From NCBI RefSeq assembly GCF_001708935.1, contig NZ_MASI01000004.1:124001-188000 (forward strand): a stretch of DNA of 64,000 nucleotides. Reading direction: 5' to 3'. How positions within the stretch are numbered: position 1 is the first letter of the stretch; every line of letters begins with the position of its first letter. The notes beneath the pieces were generated by a model. The model ran no database searches. It had not been told where the DNA came from and saw nothing but the letters and a program-made list of their open reading frames with translations. The DNA is from Methyloligella halotolerans (lineage in GTDB: Bacteria > Pseudomonadota > Alphaproteobacteria > Rhizobiales > Methyloligellaceae). The position numbers and the translations under genes were made by a program. Positions 1 through 9,582 of the stretch are shown piece after piece.

Positions 1-215
1 GCGCGCTCATCTCTTTCGATTCGACCATGCGTTCCAACGTCTCTGTCGGTCCGCCCATCGACATCCTGCTCTATCGCCGGGACAGCATGGAGAAGGTCTT
101 CGTGGACCGGCTGGATGAGGGCGACCCCTATCTCCAGACGATTCACGAGAAATGGGGTAGCGCGATTCTGGAGGCCTTCAATCAGATCAGCGCCCAGCCC
201 GACTGGGATTACTGA
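1..215 (+). CDS. C-terminal end of a proteasome-type (Anbu-like) protease
   Basis: The window opens inside this gene; the readable frame starts at base 3 and stops with TGA at 213-215. The visible 70 residues begin ALISFDSTMRSNVSVGPPID and continue with LLYRRDS. That is the characteristic C-terminal part of the bacterial proteasome-like beta subunit family (Anbu, distantly related to HslV), which forms ring-shaped threonine-type hydrolase assemblies in the cytoplasm. The catalytic N-terminus lies outside the window, so activity cannot be judged. Family assignment is from recall of the SFDSTxRSN...VGxPxD pattern. Confidence 0.7.
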   Translation, partial: ALISFDSTMRSNVSVGPPIDILLYRRDSMEKVFVDRLDEGDPYLQTIHEKWGSAILEAFNQISAQPDWDY

Positions 216-299
216 CCGGCTTCAAGCTTCCCTGAGCCAGCTTGGCTTTGTGGCCGGCGCGAAGAATCACGCCGGCCGGTCAATTGCGATCAGCGCGGG

Positions 300-770
300 C
301 TAGTTGCCGCCGCCGGGCATGAACGTGCCGGGGCCACCGACCGGGCCGGACCCGCCGGAGCCGAAACCCTTGTTCTGATTGAAGCCGGAGGCCGCGTTCT
401 TCTGGGCTTCCTGGATGGCCTTGGACGCCATCTCGCGAATCTCTTCGATCTGCTTGCCGAAATTATCCATCTGGTGCTTCACGTGCTCCGTCTGGATCGA
501 AAGGGCCTGCTGAAAGTCGTTGGCCTCGGCGAGCTTCATGGCGAGCGCGAAATTGGCCTCCGCGTTCGCCCGGGTGATCTGGGAGATCTTGTCGTTCAGG
601 CTGCGCATGCTGTCGCCCATGGGACCGGCATTCGCTTCGAAGGTCCGCATGGCCTGCTCGCTGGTCGTTGCGAAATTCTCGAACGCGTAGCGGGCCTGCT
701 CGATTCCCATCTTCATCAGGTCCCGCACGGAGCCAGGCATTTCCATCTTGTTGAATGTATCGTTCGCCAT
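300..770 (-). CDS. Phasin family protein
   Basis: A 156-residue protein of amphipathic helices rich in Ala, Glu, Met and Gln (starts MANDTFNKMEMPGSV, contains FENFATTSEQAMRTFEANAG), typical of Phasin_2 proteins that coat polyhydroxyalkanoate granules. It ends in a Gly-rich tail (GSGGSGPVGGPGTFMPGGGN). The chosen ATG at 770 has GAAGGACGAT just upstream. The same frame stays open upstream to another ATG at 1046 that also has a good ribosome site, so a longer form is possible (see the next entry). A second phasin gene lies at 14831-15340. Confidence 0.8.
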   Translation of the reverse strand: MANDTFNKMEMPGSVRDLMKMGIEQARYAFENFATTSEQAMRTFEANAGPMGDSMRSLNDKISQITRANAEANFALAMKLAEANDFQQALSIQTEHVKHQMDNFGKQIEEIREMASKAIQEAQKNAASGFNQNKGFGSGGSGPVGGPGTFMPGGGN

Positions 771-1046
771 ATCGTCCTTCCTTGCTTCGTTCTCGGTCCC
801 GACCCCGATGCTGGGGTCCGAATCCGACGTTTCCTCCGATTTCGCTGTCGTCGATGCGGTCGGCCGCGCCTCTCCTGTGAAGTCGGCCGCGGTATAGGCG
901 GCCGGACGCTTCGGGCTGTCCGCATCGGGCGCCCGTTCGGCAAAGGCGTCGCTCGCCCGAGCGGTCGCCTTCTCCATGGCGAGCAGCCAGGTGCTTGCCG
1001 GCCACCAGGCGGCCCAAACAAAGCTCCTAATCATCAGAGACAGCAT
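771..1046 (-). other. In-frame upstream extension of the phasin gene with its own start site
   Basis: These 92 codons run in frame, without a stop, into the phasin start at 770. They begin with ATG at 1046, preceded by GAGGGA at about 7 bases' spacing, which is a better-placed ribosome site than most in the window. The encoded segment has a Trp-rich hydrophobic stretch (SFVWAAWWPASTWLLAMEKA) followed by a polar Thr/Ser/Asp-rich linker. It could be an alternative N-terminus giving a 248-residue phasin, or a separate small protein whose stop was lost by a base error, of which this sequence shows several. I do not recognise a family. Confidence 0.4.
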
Positions 1047-1349
1047 ATGCACATCCCTCGAAACCGTCGACAGGACCTTGGCTGCGCGCCAGCCCGTCCC
1101 TCGACGGGTCAATGACAACGGATCTATTGCAGTTCCTTGTCGGTCCGATGTCGTCGTTCACGGCGTCATCCAAACCGGCGCTCATCGGGTCTTCGGTGAG
1201 ACCCAATTTCCACCGATCGCGAAGGCTAGAACAAAAGTCTTTCCAACCTCTCGCCCGCCGGGGTCCGTCGCGACCTCTTTGACGCTAGTGCTAACAAGAC
1301 CTTAGGACATGTCCGCTAGACCGGGCCCGGCTTCAATAGGAGAACGCCC

Positions 1350-2084
1350 ATGGTCAAGGTTGCGATCCACGAATTTGCGCCCGCGGCGGAGATCGACGAC
1401 GCGCAGGCCATGGAACAGTTTCAGAAGCAGTGGCGCACCTATCAGAAGCTCGTCGATTCCGATGCGCTCTCCCATCGCGAGGTGGCGGCCCAACTGCATG
1501 CCGCGCTCCGGACCGTCGAGACATCCTTCAGCATCCTCGATATCGCCTGCGGCGATGCGGGCGAGATCAAGCACGTGTTGGCGGACACGAAGGTCAGCCA
1601 CTATCACGGCATCGATCTTTCCGAGCCTGCCCTGGAGCTTGCTGCAAGGAATCTCGAGGATTGCCCTTTCCAGGTCGATCTCGATCACGGTGACTATGTC
1701 GAGATGGTCGAGCGCCGGCCCGACCCTGCCGATATCGCCTGGTGCGGCCTGTCCATCCATCATCTCAAAACCGACCGGAAGCGCGATCTCCTCACCGCGC
1801 TCCGCAAGACGACCGACCGCTTCGTAATGATCTACGAGCCGACCCTGAAAGAGGGCGAGACACGCGACGGCTATCTGGAGCGCTTCGGGACGGTCAATCG
1901 CCCGGCTTGGACATTCCTGACGGATGAGGAATGGCGGCAGATCAGCAACCATGTCACCCAGTGCGATCTGCCCGAGACGGCGGAGACTTGGCTTGCCCTG
2001 GGCCGCGAGGCGGGCTTTGCGAAGGCCACGGAAATCTTCCACGACCGCACGGATTTCTATTCCATCTACCGCTACGACGTCTGA
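1350..2084 (+). CDS. Class I SAM-dependent methyltransferase
   Basis: A 244-residue protein with the class I methyltransferase motif I near residue 62 (FSILDIACGDAGE), an acidic residue ending strand 2 (YHGIDLSEPALELAARNL) and a motif IV-like ADIAWCGLSIHHL. This predicts transfer of a methyl group from S-adenosylmethionine to an unidentified small molecule or protein. AGGAG stands 8 bases before the ATG. It is monocistronic: an unrelated (-) gene converges downstream, and its upstream neighbour, the phasin, is divergent. Nothing in the context indicates the substrate. Confidence 0.8.
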   Translation: MVKVAIHEFAPAAEIDDAQAMEQFQKQWRTYQKLVDSDALSHREVAAQLHAALRTVETSFSILDIACGDAGEIKHVLADTKVSHYHGIDLSEPALELAARNLEDCPFQVDLDHGDYVEMVERRPDPADIAWCGLSIHHLKTDRKRDLLTALRKTTDRFVMIYEPTLKEGETRDGYLERFGTVNRPAWTFLTDEEWRQISNHVTQCDLPETAETWLALGREAGFAKATEIFHDRTDFYSIYRYDV

Positions 2085-2129
2085 GGGCTATCCTTCCCGA
2101 AGCACGCGGAGCGACGCTCCGACATCGTC

Positions 2130-3719
2130 CTACCCCTCGATCATCTTGACCAGCGTTTCGAGCCGGTCCGCCTCGTCCGCCGGCTTGTCCCACCGGATGC
2201 GGTGCACACGGGGAAACCGCATGGCGACGCCCGATTTGTGCCGCGTCGAAGGATGCACGGAATCGAACGCCACCTCGAAGACGAGCTTCGGCTCGACCTG
2301 CCGCACGGGACCGAACCGGTCGACCGTGTGATTGCGCACCCAGCGGTCCAGCTCCTGCAGCTCCGCATCGGTGAAGCCGAAATAGGATTTGCCCACCGGC
2401 ACCAGCTCCTCGCCGCCATCGTCTGACGGACGCCAGGCGCCGAACGTATAATCCGAGTAATAGGACGAACGTTTGCCGCTGCCCCGCTGGGCGTACATCA
2501 CAACGGCGTCCAGGGTCAGCGGGGCGCGCTTCCACTTGTACCAATGACCCTTAGGTCGCCCCGAGAGGTAAGGGCTCGCCCGCCGCTTCAGCATCAACCC
2601 TTCGATGCCGGTCTCCCGGGCGTTTTCCCAGAGCTGTTTCAACTCGGCGATGTCGTCGAACTCCAGCGTCTCGGAGAGATCGGCCCGCGCCGGCCCGTGA
2701 CGCGCGTACCAGGCTTCGAGCCGCGTCCGCCGCTCTTCCAGGGACAGCGCCCGCACGTCTTCGCCGTCGTCATAGAGAATGTCGTAGAGGCGGATATGGG
2801 CCGGATAGGTCTTCAGCATGTTGGCGGTCACGGTCTTCCGGTTCAGCCGCTGCTGCAGGTCGTTGAAGGGCTGGACTTCTCCCTCGCGCATCACCAGCAG
2901 CTCGCCATCCAGCACGCAGTTCTCCGGCAATCCCTCGAACACGTCCGGGAAGGCGCCGGAGATGTCATCGCCCGTCCGCGAGAATAGCCGGTGCTCGCCG
3001 GCCATGGTCGAAAGCTGCACCCGAATCCCGTCCCATTTCCACTCGGCTTGGAACGCGTCCGCGGCGATTGCATCCAGCTCGTCGTCCTCGATGGCGTGGC
3101 TCAGCATCAGCGGACGGAAGATGGGCATCTCCTCGACATTGGGCTTCGGCGCCTCCCCAGCCAGCCAGCCGAAGAGTTGGGGATAGGGCGGGGCGAGCCC
3201 ATGCCACACTTCCTCAATGTCATCGAGCTTCTGCCCCGACCATTCGGCGAGCGCCGTCTTGGCAAGCCGCGCCGACACGCCGACGCGAAGCGCGCCAGTG
3301 ATCAACTTCAGAAGCGCCCAGCGCTCAACGGCATCCAGCCGGTCGAGCCAGGCGGAAACAAGATCCGCCGCCTCACCCGCATTGGCTTGGGAAAGCTCTT
3401 CGACGATGGTCTCAAGCGGTGGCGGTTCAGTTTGGGCGTCTGCCTCCGGCCCAGGCCAGAGCAGTGCGAGAGTCTCTGCCGTATCGCCCACATAGTCGCG
3501 CGAGAGCTTGAACAGCACCGGATCGATCCGGCCCTCGATCATCTCCGTCATGATCCGCCGGAAGGGCAGGCGGAGCGAAAGGCTACCGGTCAGAACCGCC
3601 AGCGCCCAGCCCCGCTCCGGATCGGGCGTGGCGGCGAAGTAATCCGCCATAAGCCGGAGCTTATCGTTTCGCGCCGGCGTATAGGCGAGGCGGTCGAGCA
3701 GCGTGGCGAAGCCTCTCAC
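2130..3719 (-). CDS. ATP-dependent DNA ligase of the bacterial damage-response family
   Basis: A 529-residue ligase with an alpha-helical N-terminal DNA-binding part (about 1-200), the adenylation domain with nucleotidyl-lysine K228 in EWKWDGIR, and an OB-fold region ending in VHPSTRHKSGVAMRFPRV. LDGELLV, EGLMLKRR and WYKWKR match ligase motifs III, IV and V. Length and layout fit the PP_1105-like family (TIGR04120), linked in the literature to cisplatin damage response. The GTG start overlaps the stop of the upstream exonuclease gene by four bases (GTGA), so the two are translationally coupled. It probably seals nicks after processing by the partner. Confidence 0.88.
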   Translation of the reverse strand: MRGFATLLDRLAYTPARNDKLRLMADYFAATPDPERGWALAVLTGSLSLRLPFRRIMTEMIEGRIDPVLFKLSRDYVGDTAETLALLWPGPEADAQTEPPPLETIVEELSQANAGEAADLVSAWLDRLDAVERWALLKLITGALRVGVSARLAKTALAEWSGQKLDDIEEVWHGLAPPYPQLFGWLAGEAPKPNVEEMPIFRPLMLSHAIEDDELDAIAADAFQAEWKWDGIRVQLSTMAGEHRLFSRTGDDISGAFPDVFEGLPENCVLDGELLVMREGEVQPFNDLQQRLNRKTVTANMLKTYPAHIRLYDILYDDGEDVRALSLEERRTRLEAWYARHGPARADLSETLEFDDIAELKQLWENARETGIEGLMLKRRASPYLSGRPKGHWYKWKRAPLTLDAVVMYAQRGSGKRSSYYSDYTFGAWRPSDDGGEELVPVGKSYFGFTDAELQELDRWVRNHTVDRFGPVRQVEPKLVFEVAFDSVHPSTRHKSGVAMRFPRVHRIRWDKPADEADRLETLVKMIEG

Positions 3720-4741
3720 TGGTCTTCCTCCTCGAAGCCGATCAGCCGGAGCGCGCGCCCGCGTTTGCCGCGCATATGGATGTGATGAAGGAGAGCGTCT
3801 TCCTGGCCGTGGGTCACCCAGATCTCGTCCGCGCCTGTCTCGTCGATGGTCTGCACCAGCTCGTCCCAATCCGCATGATCGGAGAGCACGATGGGAAGCT
3901 CTACGCCCCGCTGCCGGGCGCGGGCCCGCACCCGCATCCACCCCGACGCGAAGGCGGTGACCGGATCGGGCAGGCGGCGTGACCAGCGATCCGTGATGGC
4001 TGAGGGCGGCGCCAGCACGATCTCGCCGCGCATGGTCTCCCGCTTCTCGCCTGTGGCGGGCCTGAGATCGCCGAGATCGATCCCGAACCGCTCGTAGGTG
4101 GCGCAAGTCTCCTGCAAGGCGCCATGAAGCCAGATCGGCCGGTCGTAGCCGGCCTCGCGCAAGAGCTTGATCACTCGCTGGGTCTTGCCGAGCCCGTAGG
4201 CGCCGACCGCATGGGTGCGCTCCGGGAACTGCTCGACCGAGCGGAGCAGCTTGCCGATCTCGTCGGCCGGATCACCGTGGCGGAAAACCGGGAGTGCGAA
4301 GGTGGCCTCGGTCACGAACAGGTCGCACGGCACGAGCTCAAACGGGGCGCAGGTCGGGTCGGCCTGGCGCTTGTAGTCGCCGGAGACCACCGCCCTGACG
4401 CCCTCCCACTCGATGACCACCTGAGCACTGCCAAGCACGTGCCCAGCCGGTGCCAGCCAGACGTTGACGTCGCCGATCTTCAGAACCTCGCCATAGGCCA
4501 GGATCTGGGGCGAGCGCGGCGCACCTTCGCCCAGCCGCGCCTTCATGATGGCGAGGGTTTCTTCCGTCGCGAGCGCCGCCCCGAGGCCGGGCCGGGCATG
4601 GTCGGCATGGGCGTGGGTCACGATTGCCTTCTCGGCCGGTCCGTGGGGATCGATATGGAATCCGCCGGGCCGGCAGTAGAGGCCCTTCCGGTCGACCGCC
4701 AGCCAGCTATCGAAGACTTTGGGTTGCATTCGGCGCTGCAT
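3716..4741 (-). CDS. Ligase-associated metallo-beta-lactamase-fold exonuclease
   Basis: A 341-residue metallo-beta-lactamase/beta-CASP-type nuclease. The metal motif HAHADH is near residue 44, GHVLGSAQV and SGDYKRQ follow, and a C-terminal SDHADWDEL supplies a further ligand. It is homologous to eukaryotic mRNA 3'-end processing nucleases and to the TIGR04122 family, which is co-encoded with the ATP-dependent ligase that follows directly on this strand. The other common partners of this repair cluster (a DEXH-box helicase and a calcineurin-like phosphoesterase) are absent here. Start chosen at the first ATG; an ATG four codons later is possible. Confidence 0.85.
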   Translation of the reverse strand: MQRRMQPKVFDSWLAVDRKGLYCRPGGFHIDPHGPAEKAIVTHAHADHARPGLGAALATEETLAIMKARLGEGAPRSPQILAYGEVLKIGDVNVWLAPAGHVLGSAQVVIEWEGVRAVVSGDYKRQADPTCAPFELVPCDLFVTEATFALPVFRHGDPADEIGKLLRSVEQFPERTHAVGAYGLGKTQRVIKLLREAGYDRPIWLHGALQETCATYERFGIDLGDLRPATGEKRETMRGEIVLAPPSAITDRWSRRLPDPVTAFASGWMRVRARARQRGVELPIVLSDHADWDELVQTIDETGADEIWVTHGQEDALLHHIHMRGKRGRALRLIGFEEEDQ

Positions 4742-4936
4742 GTGAGGACTTAGATAGGTGGGAACGTAGAAAGAACAACAGTAATCATCGCGAGCATAAA
4801 AACTATAAACACAACCGGAGAGTGTATTTCTGGCCGTTAATCTTGCTCGGTTGTGCGAATCCCCATAGCCACCTCAGGGTTGCTTGCCCATAGTAACGCT
4901 CGGGTATGGGGGAGCGTTCGTTGTGGGCGTGGCGTT

Positions 4937-5728
4937 ATGAGGAAGCGGCAGCTTAAAACCTGCCGCGCAGAGCAAGATCGGCCTTGGACCCAGCCCTCAA
5001 CGATCGTGAGCTGGGGGTCTTGCTTCGCTCCTCTCGTGATAGCCACCATGATCTTCGCCCCTTGGTCCGCTCGGGCCGAGTCCGAGACCACCGAACGCGA
5101 GCCGACCCAGGAAACCTTCACCGGCGTCGATATCTCAGGCAACGCGGCCAGCACCTATCTCGGCGCCGGCACCGCCTTCGGCAAGAGCCTCTGGCGTCCC
5201 GGATGGCGTGCCCGCGTGGTGGGTGGGTTAGGACGCTACGATTACGAGAGCGGTGCCACCCTTTATGACGGCCGCCACGGCTTCGTCACCGGCCTGCTCG
5301 GCTACCAAATGCAGCGCGGCCGCATGACCGTGAAGCTTTTCGCCGGTGGCGAATACCAGGAACAGCTTATCTCGCCCTACGATCCCGGCAATTCGGTGCA
5401 GGGCGACGCGTCCGGCGTCAGGCTCCAAGCCGAGACCTGGTTCGACGTCTCGCCCCGGAGCTTCGTCTCCGTCGATGCGTCCTACGGCAGCGCGTTCGAC
5501 GAATACTGGGGTCTGGCGCGCTACGGATATCGCTACACGCCGAAGCTCACCTTGGGTCTGGAAGGCGGGCCTCTCGGCAATCGCGAATATGATGGCGGCC
5601 GGGGCGGCGCTTTCGTGCGGCTCGAGGTCCTGAAGACTCAGCTCACACTCTCCGGCGGCGTCACGGGCGATTACCTCGAAAGCCGGGGCAGCGGTTACGT
5701 CGCCCTCAATGTCTACCGGAATTTCTGA
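4937..5728 (+). CDS. bcsS: Cellulose biosynthesis protein BcsS-like outer-membrane protein
   Basis: About 263 residues. A signal peptide (FAPLVIATMIFAPWSARA) is followed by alternating beta-strand sequence with many aromatic and Gly residues (VVGGLGRYDYESGATLYDGR, GYRYTPKLTLGLEGGPLG), ending in ...YVALNVYRNF with terminal Phe, as in outer-membrane beta-barrels. The pattern matches BcsS, a barrel found with alphaproteobacterial cellulose operons. No bcsA or bcsB is nearby, so its link to cellulose export here is inferred. Upstream in-frame ATGs exist (4853); the choice of 4937 is tentative, and no strong ribosome site decides it. The upstream 200 bp are unusually AT-rich. Confidence 0.68.
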   Translation: MRKRQLKTCRAEQDRPWTQPSTIVSWGSCFAPLVIATMIFAPWSARAESETTEREPTQETFTGVDISGNAASTYLGAGTAFGKSLWRPGWRARVVGGLGRYDYESGATLYDGRHGFVTGLLGYQMQRGRMTVKLFAGGEYQEQLISPYDPGNSVQGDASGVRLQAETWFDVSPRSFVSVDASYGSAFDEYWGLARYGYRYTPKLTLGLEGGPLGNREYDGGRGGAFVRLEVLKTQLTLSGGVTGDYLESRGSGYVALNVYRNF

Positions 5729-5793
5729 AAGGTCGGAGCCGGAGTGAGGCTGGTGGCGCGGCGGCCTGAATTGCGTAGGCCCTAAAAGAGAAA

Positions 5794-5822
5794 CGCACTG
5801 CCGACCCCGCTTCGGCAGTGCG
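5794..5822. terminator. Strong hairpin terminator after the BcsS-like gene
   Basis: An 11-bp perfect stem, CGCACTGCCGA (5794-5804) with TCGGCAGTGCG (5812-5822), and a 7-base loop. On the minus strand it is followed by TTTCTCTTTTA, so it would work best leftward, but it also lies 65 bp after the rightward bcsS-like stop and can serve both directions. Confidence 0.6.
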
Positions 5823-6319
5823 CTTCTTCGCCTAAAGGACCGTCAGAGCGAACCGATCTGGCTGATCTAGGCGGCCCCAGCCCTCTTTGGTCTCACGATT
5901 TCTGAGAGGCAGGCTCGCACATCTCGAATGCAGCCGCGCTCTCTGAAGATCAAAATGACGCAACGTTCGCCCCAACGCAAATGCCTCGATCATGGCCGAA
6001 TGCATTTTGTCTCCGTGACGCTCCTGTCGTCCGGGGAGGCTGTCCCGGGCGATCGGATCGTTATGCGAGTCGCCGGAAATGAGAGCGCTGAGCGACCCCA
6101 GATGGAGCGCGCTGGAGGCGAAGAAGGATTCCACAAACTCATCAGAGAGGTAGAGCGGTGCGGTCAAACATCGCTTGCGGCGATGGCGGGCAGTGCCGAC
6201 AGCTTCGCTAGCGGCAGACGAGCGATGCGCCCTCCGAATGGGGCCTGGCGGAGGCAGGGCAACTCTGTTGCGGTTCAGTGACAGGCAAGATGCGGCATCG
6301 CGGATAATTCATGCCGTCG
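5823..6319. other. Intergenic stretch without a convincing gene
   Basis: About 500 bp between the hairpin and the frame-corrected end of the next (-) gene. Open frames of 111-117 codons exist on both strands, but neither has a recognisable motif, a good start site or biased composition. I see no RNA gene. Confidence 0.4.
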
Positions 6320-7556
6320 TCATGGGGTGCCGGGGTCGCTTTCGTTCGATCCGGCGTCGGTGGAAGACACACTGCGGCCCTGCCGCCACGCTTCGAAGCG
6401 CTCATCCAGCTCTTCGCCGTGCTCGTCCCACCAGCTGATCGAAATGCAGCGCCGTTTTGAAGTTCTTCGGCGCGGTGGGCAGGAAGCGCTTCATGTCGAC
6501 GCCGATCACGGGATGCGTGCCGACCAGGGGAATGGCCGAGGGGCGCGCCGGACCATAGGCGGTCAACGCCGCATGGGCCGCCAGCCTCTCGGGCTTGCTT
6601 GCAAAAGCGATGAATTCCGCCGCCTCCGCCTTGCGGTGCGACGTTTTGGGGATCGCCCAATGGTCCAGATCGTAGACCTGCCCATCCCAGAGAATGCCGA
6701 TCTGGGCCGGCGCTTCCACGGCATTGCGGAAGATCCGCCCCGTATAAGCGATGCCCATGGCGGCCTTGCCCTTCCGGATCAGCCGCAAGGGGGTGGCCGG
6801 ATTCGACCACCAGACGATATCCGAGCGGATCTTGTTCAGCGCATCGAAGGCGCGGGCCTGCCCGTCCGGCGTCGCCAATGTGGAATAGACGTCGGCCGGC
6901 GCGACGCCGTCGGCGATCAACGCCAGCTCGAGCGTGTAGCGCGGTCCCTTGGGCAGCGCGCGCTTGCCCGGATAGGCTTTCGTATCGAAGAAATCCGCGG
7001 CCTTGCCCGGCGGGTTCTTTTCGAAGCCTGTCTTATCGAACACGACCGTCGCCGCCCAGGCCACGCTCGCAACACCGCAAGTCGAAACAGCGTCGTCGAT
7101 GAAATCCGCCTGTGCGGGAGTCGACGCCGTGGTCACCGGTGCGGAGGTGTCCGGGTCGGTCGCCGCGTCGCCTTCGCCCCGTGCGGGGGGCGGCAGCTTG
7201 GCCACGTCAAACGGGGCGAGAAGCTTCTGGTCGCAGAGTGTGCGCAGTACGCCCGAAGACACGTCGATCACATCCGCTGAACCGCTCTCGGCAATCGCTT
7301 TCTTGATCGCCTTCAGGCTGCCGTCATAGGTGTCCGGCGTGATGGGGATGCCGGTTTCCTTCGTGAAGGGTGCGAAATAGGCGAGGCGTTGGGACTCTTC
7401 GTAAGCGCCGTCCCATGTGACCACGGTCAACGGAGCTTCGGTCACCTGCACCGCCGGAGCCTGTCCCATCAGCAAGGTTGAAGCTGAGAGAGCGGCCAGG
7501 GCTCCGGCGAGCATGCGCCAACGTCCCGCCCGGTGTTGTGAGATCGGGCGGGTCAA
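6320..7556 (-). CDS. Extracellular substrate-binding protein, polyamine (PotD/PotF) type, frameshifted near its end
   Basis: Periplasmic binding protein of an ABC importer. An N-terminal signal sequence (LAGALAALSASTLLMGQAPA) is followed by VVTWDGAYEESQRLAYF and the family's DVIDVSSGVLRTLCDQKLL, WAATVVFD and GIAYTGR segments. The uninterrupted frame ends at 6402, but one base near 6434 breaks the frame. Shifting there restores WWDEHGEELDERFEAWRQG, the normal C-terminus of this family, with a stop at 6320. Start is the TTG at 7556, overlapping the upstream AsmA stop (TTGA) and giving the signal peptide its basic n-region; an ATG at 7514 is the alternative. No permease or ATPase genes are adjacent. 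Confidence 0.72.
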
Positions 7557-9444
7557 TTCGGTGTAATCGGCTGAGGCGCCGCGGGCAGGTCCGGCTGAGG
7601 CACGCCCGTATCGCGGCTGATGATGGGGGCATCGGCAGGCCCGCGCAGGGTCACCTTCCGCAAGCCCGGGGCAGGGGCGGGCGCATCGCGCGAAGTGAGC
7701 ACCGTCGGAAGCATCAGCTCCCAATCAAGGCTGCTGCTCGCGATGTCGATCTTGCCCGAGCCGGAGACAGGACCCTGCGGCGTTTCCATGGAAAACCTCT
7801 GGCACCAGATCTGCGCCGCGGCGACGCGGCAGCTCGTGTTCAAACTGCCGAAGCTCGTCACGGGGGAAGAAGCCCAGCCCACCGTCTCGATCGGCACGTC
7901 TTCCGACATAAGCGACCCGACGTCGACGGGCAAGCTGCCATTATTCGCGTCGATCAGCACATTGCCGCTCACCTGCGCCAGGAAATCGCTCCAGCTTTGA
8001 CCCGATGTCTTGAACTCGCCCTTCAGGTTGGCGCGGCCCTGGACGGGCAACTGCATGGAGAGGAGCTGCAGGCAGGGGGAGACGTCGACCTGCTCGAGCC
8101 GGGCGGCGACGTCCACATTCCGTGTCGGCGCGGTGAGATCGATGGTGAAGCGGGCGCTGGCCAGCCCGTCACAGAGCTCCAGATCTGCGATATCGCCGAT
8201 CACCGTGCGTCCTGTGCGCCGATGGTGAAAGCCCCGCCGGAAAAGCGAAGATCGCGTGCCGAAATCGTGTTGGCGGAGAAACGAAGATCGGCGTCGGCGA
8301 GCTTCACCAGGGGCCAGTCGAAGATTGGCCGCGCCGGCTCAACCGCCGCCGGCTCGCTCGAGGCTTTCCTGCCCTCAGCAGGGCTCTCGTCCGGAGCCGC
8401 GGCAATCTCCTCGCCCGCCGTCGCCACCGCGTCCTCCGCCGGTCCGAGATAGGGATCGAGAGACAGCGTGTCGAAGGCCAGGGTTGCCTCCACCCGCGGC
8501 CGCGGCCGTGCAAGGCTAAGCGCAAGCAGCCCGCTCGCCGTGTTGCCGTCGATCGCGTAGCGGCCATCTTCGAAGATTAGCGTCCCCTCGCTGAACCGGA
8601 ATGGCCCCGAGATCGAGATGTTCTCGAGCCCCGGACCGTCCAGATCGGCGAGATCCACCCAGCGCAGAAAGTCGCGCAGGTCGCTGATCGAAGCGCTCAT
8701 GTTGCCTTCCATGCTGAACCCGTGGTCGAACTGGCTCACCCCGTCGAGGGTCGCGGAGAAGGGCGTAGACTCGACGGTTACGTTGATGGGCGAAGGGCTC
8801 GTGGAGGCGGCCGTGCGGATGGTTTCGGCATCGAGACCCGTCGCGTAGGTGAAACGAACCCTTTCCCCCTTCCAGACGAAAGAGCCATAGCCGTCCGTAT
8901 GGGCGCTGCCATCGCCGAGATCGAGCTTCAATGTCAGCGCCTCGATCCGGGATGTCGCCGTGGGGCTTTCGAACCTCACCGTGGCGTCGGTCATTCGGAG
9001 CACTTGGAAGGGTCGCCGCCCGAGCAGCTTGATCAGCCCGGCCTCTGCACGATGCCAGCCATTCGGCTTGGGCTCGCTCGCCTGGGCATAGGTGATGTCG
9101 GGAGTCTCCAGATTGATGGTCTGGATGACCAGGTGCCCCAGGATGAGGTGGGGCAGACTGAGCGATATCCGGGCCTTGTCGCATGTCAGCTCCGAGGGGA
9201 GCGTCGAGCTTTTCGGATTACGGATCTTGATGCCGCTTGTGATGGAGAGACGCGGAAAATAGTGCAGCTCGACAGGGCCTATAAGGGTGACCTCGGCGCC
9301 GCTCCAGCTTTCAAGCTTCTTCGTGATCCGGTCGCCGAACGCCGATGTGTCGCCGATCAGCCAAGGCAGCAAGCCAATCCCGATCAGGCAGAGTCCAACC
9401 AGAACGAGGAGAAGCCGTTTCCATGGCAGCTGCCGCGGCTTCAT
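7553..9444 (-). CDS. AsmA family protein, split by a frame change at 8200
   Basis: Read as one protein this is about 630 residues. An N-terminal membrane anchor (RLLLVLVGLCLIGIGLLPWL) is followed by a long repeated beta-strand region and the AsmA C-terminal domain, as in proteins implicated in envelope lipid transport and outer-membrane assembly. The first frame (9444-8200, 414 aa) ends in GAFTIGAQDAR then TGA. A second frame begins GTG at 8203 (IGDIADLELCDGLASARF) and runs to 7553. The two overlap by GTGA. Together they match the family's usual length, so a missing base is likely, though translational coupling of two halves cannot be excluded. GGAG precedes the 9444 ATG. Confidence 0.75.
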
Positions 9445-9582
9445 ATCGCTTCACTCCAACTTGGCTCGACCCTAAGCGGGCAAAAAACACCACATTCACA
9501 ATGCTTGTAACCCGGATGGGCGCGCAATAGCGAGCCTGGCCGGGCGAATTATGAAGCGGTCTACGCGCCAGGGCTGCAAAGT

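Noticed and set aside
5832-6281. Two opposing open frames of 111 and 117 codons in the gap after bcsS
   Set aside because: Neither has a convincing start, composition or motif, and they overlap on opposite strands.
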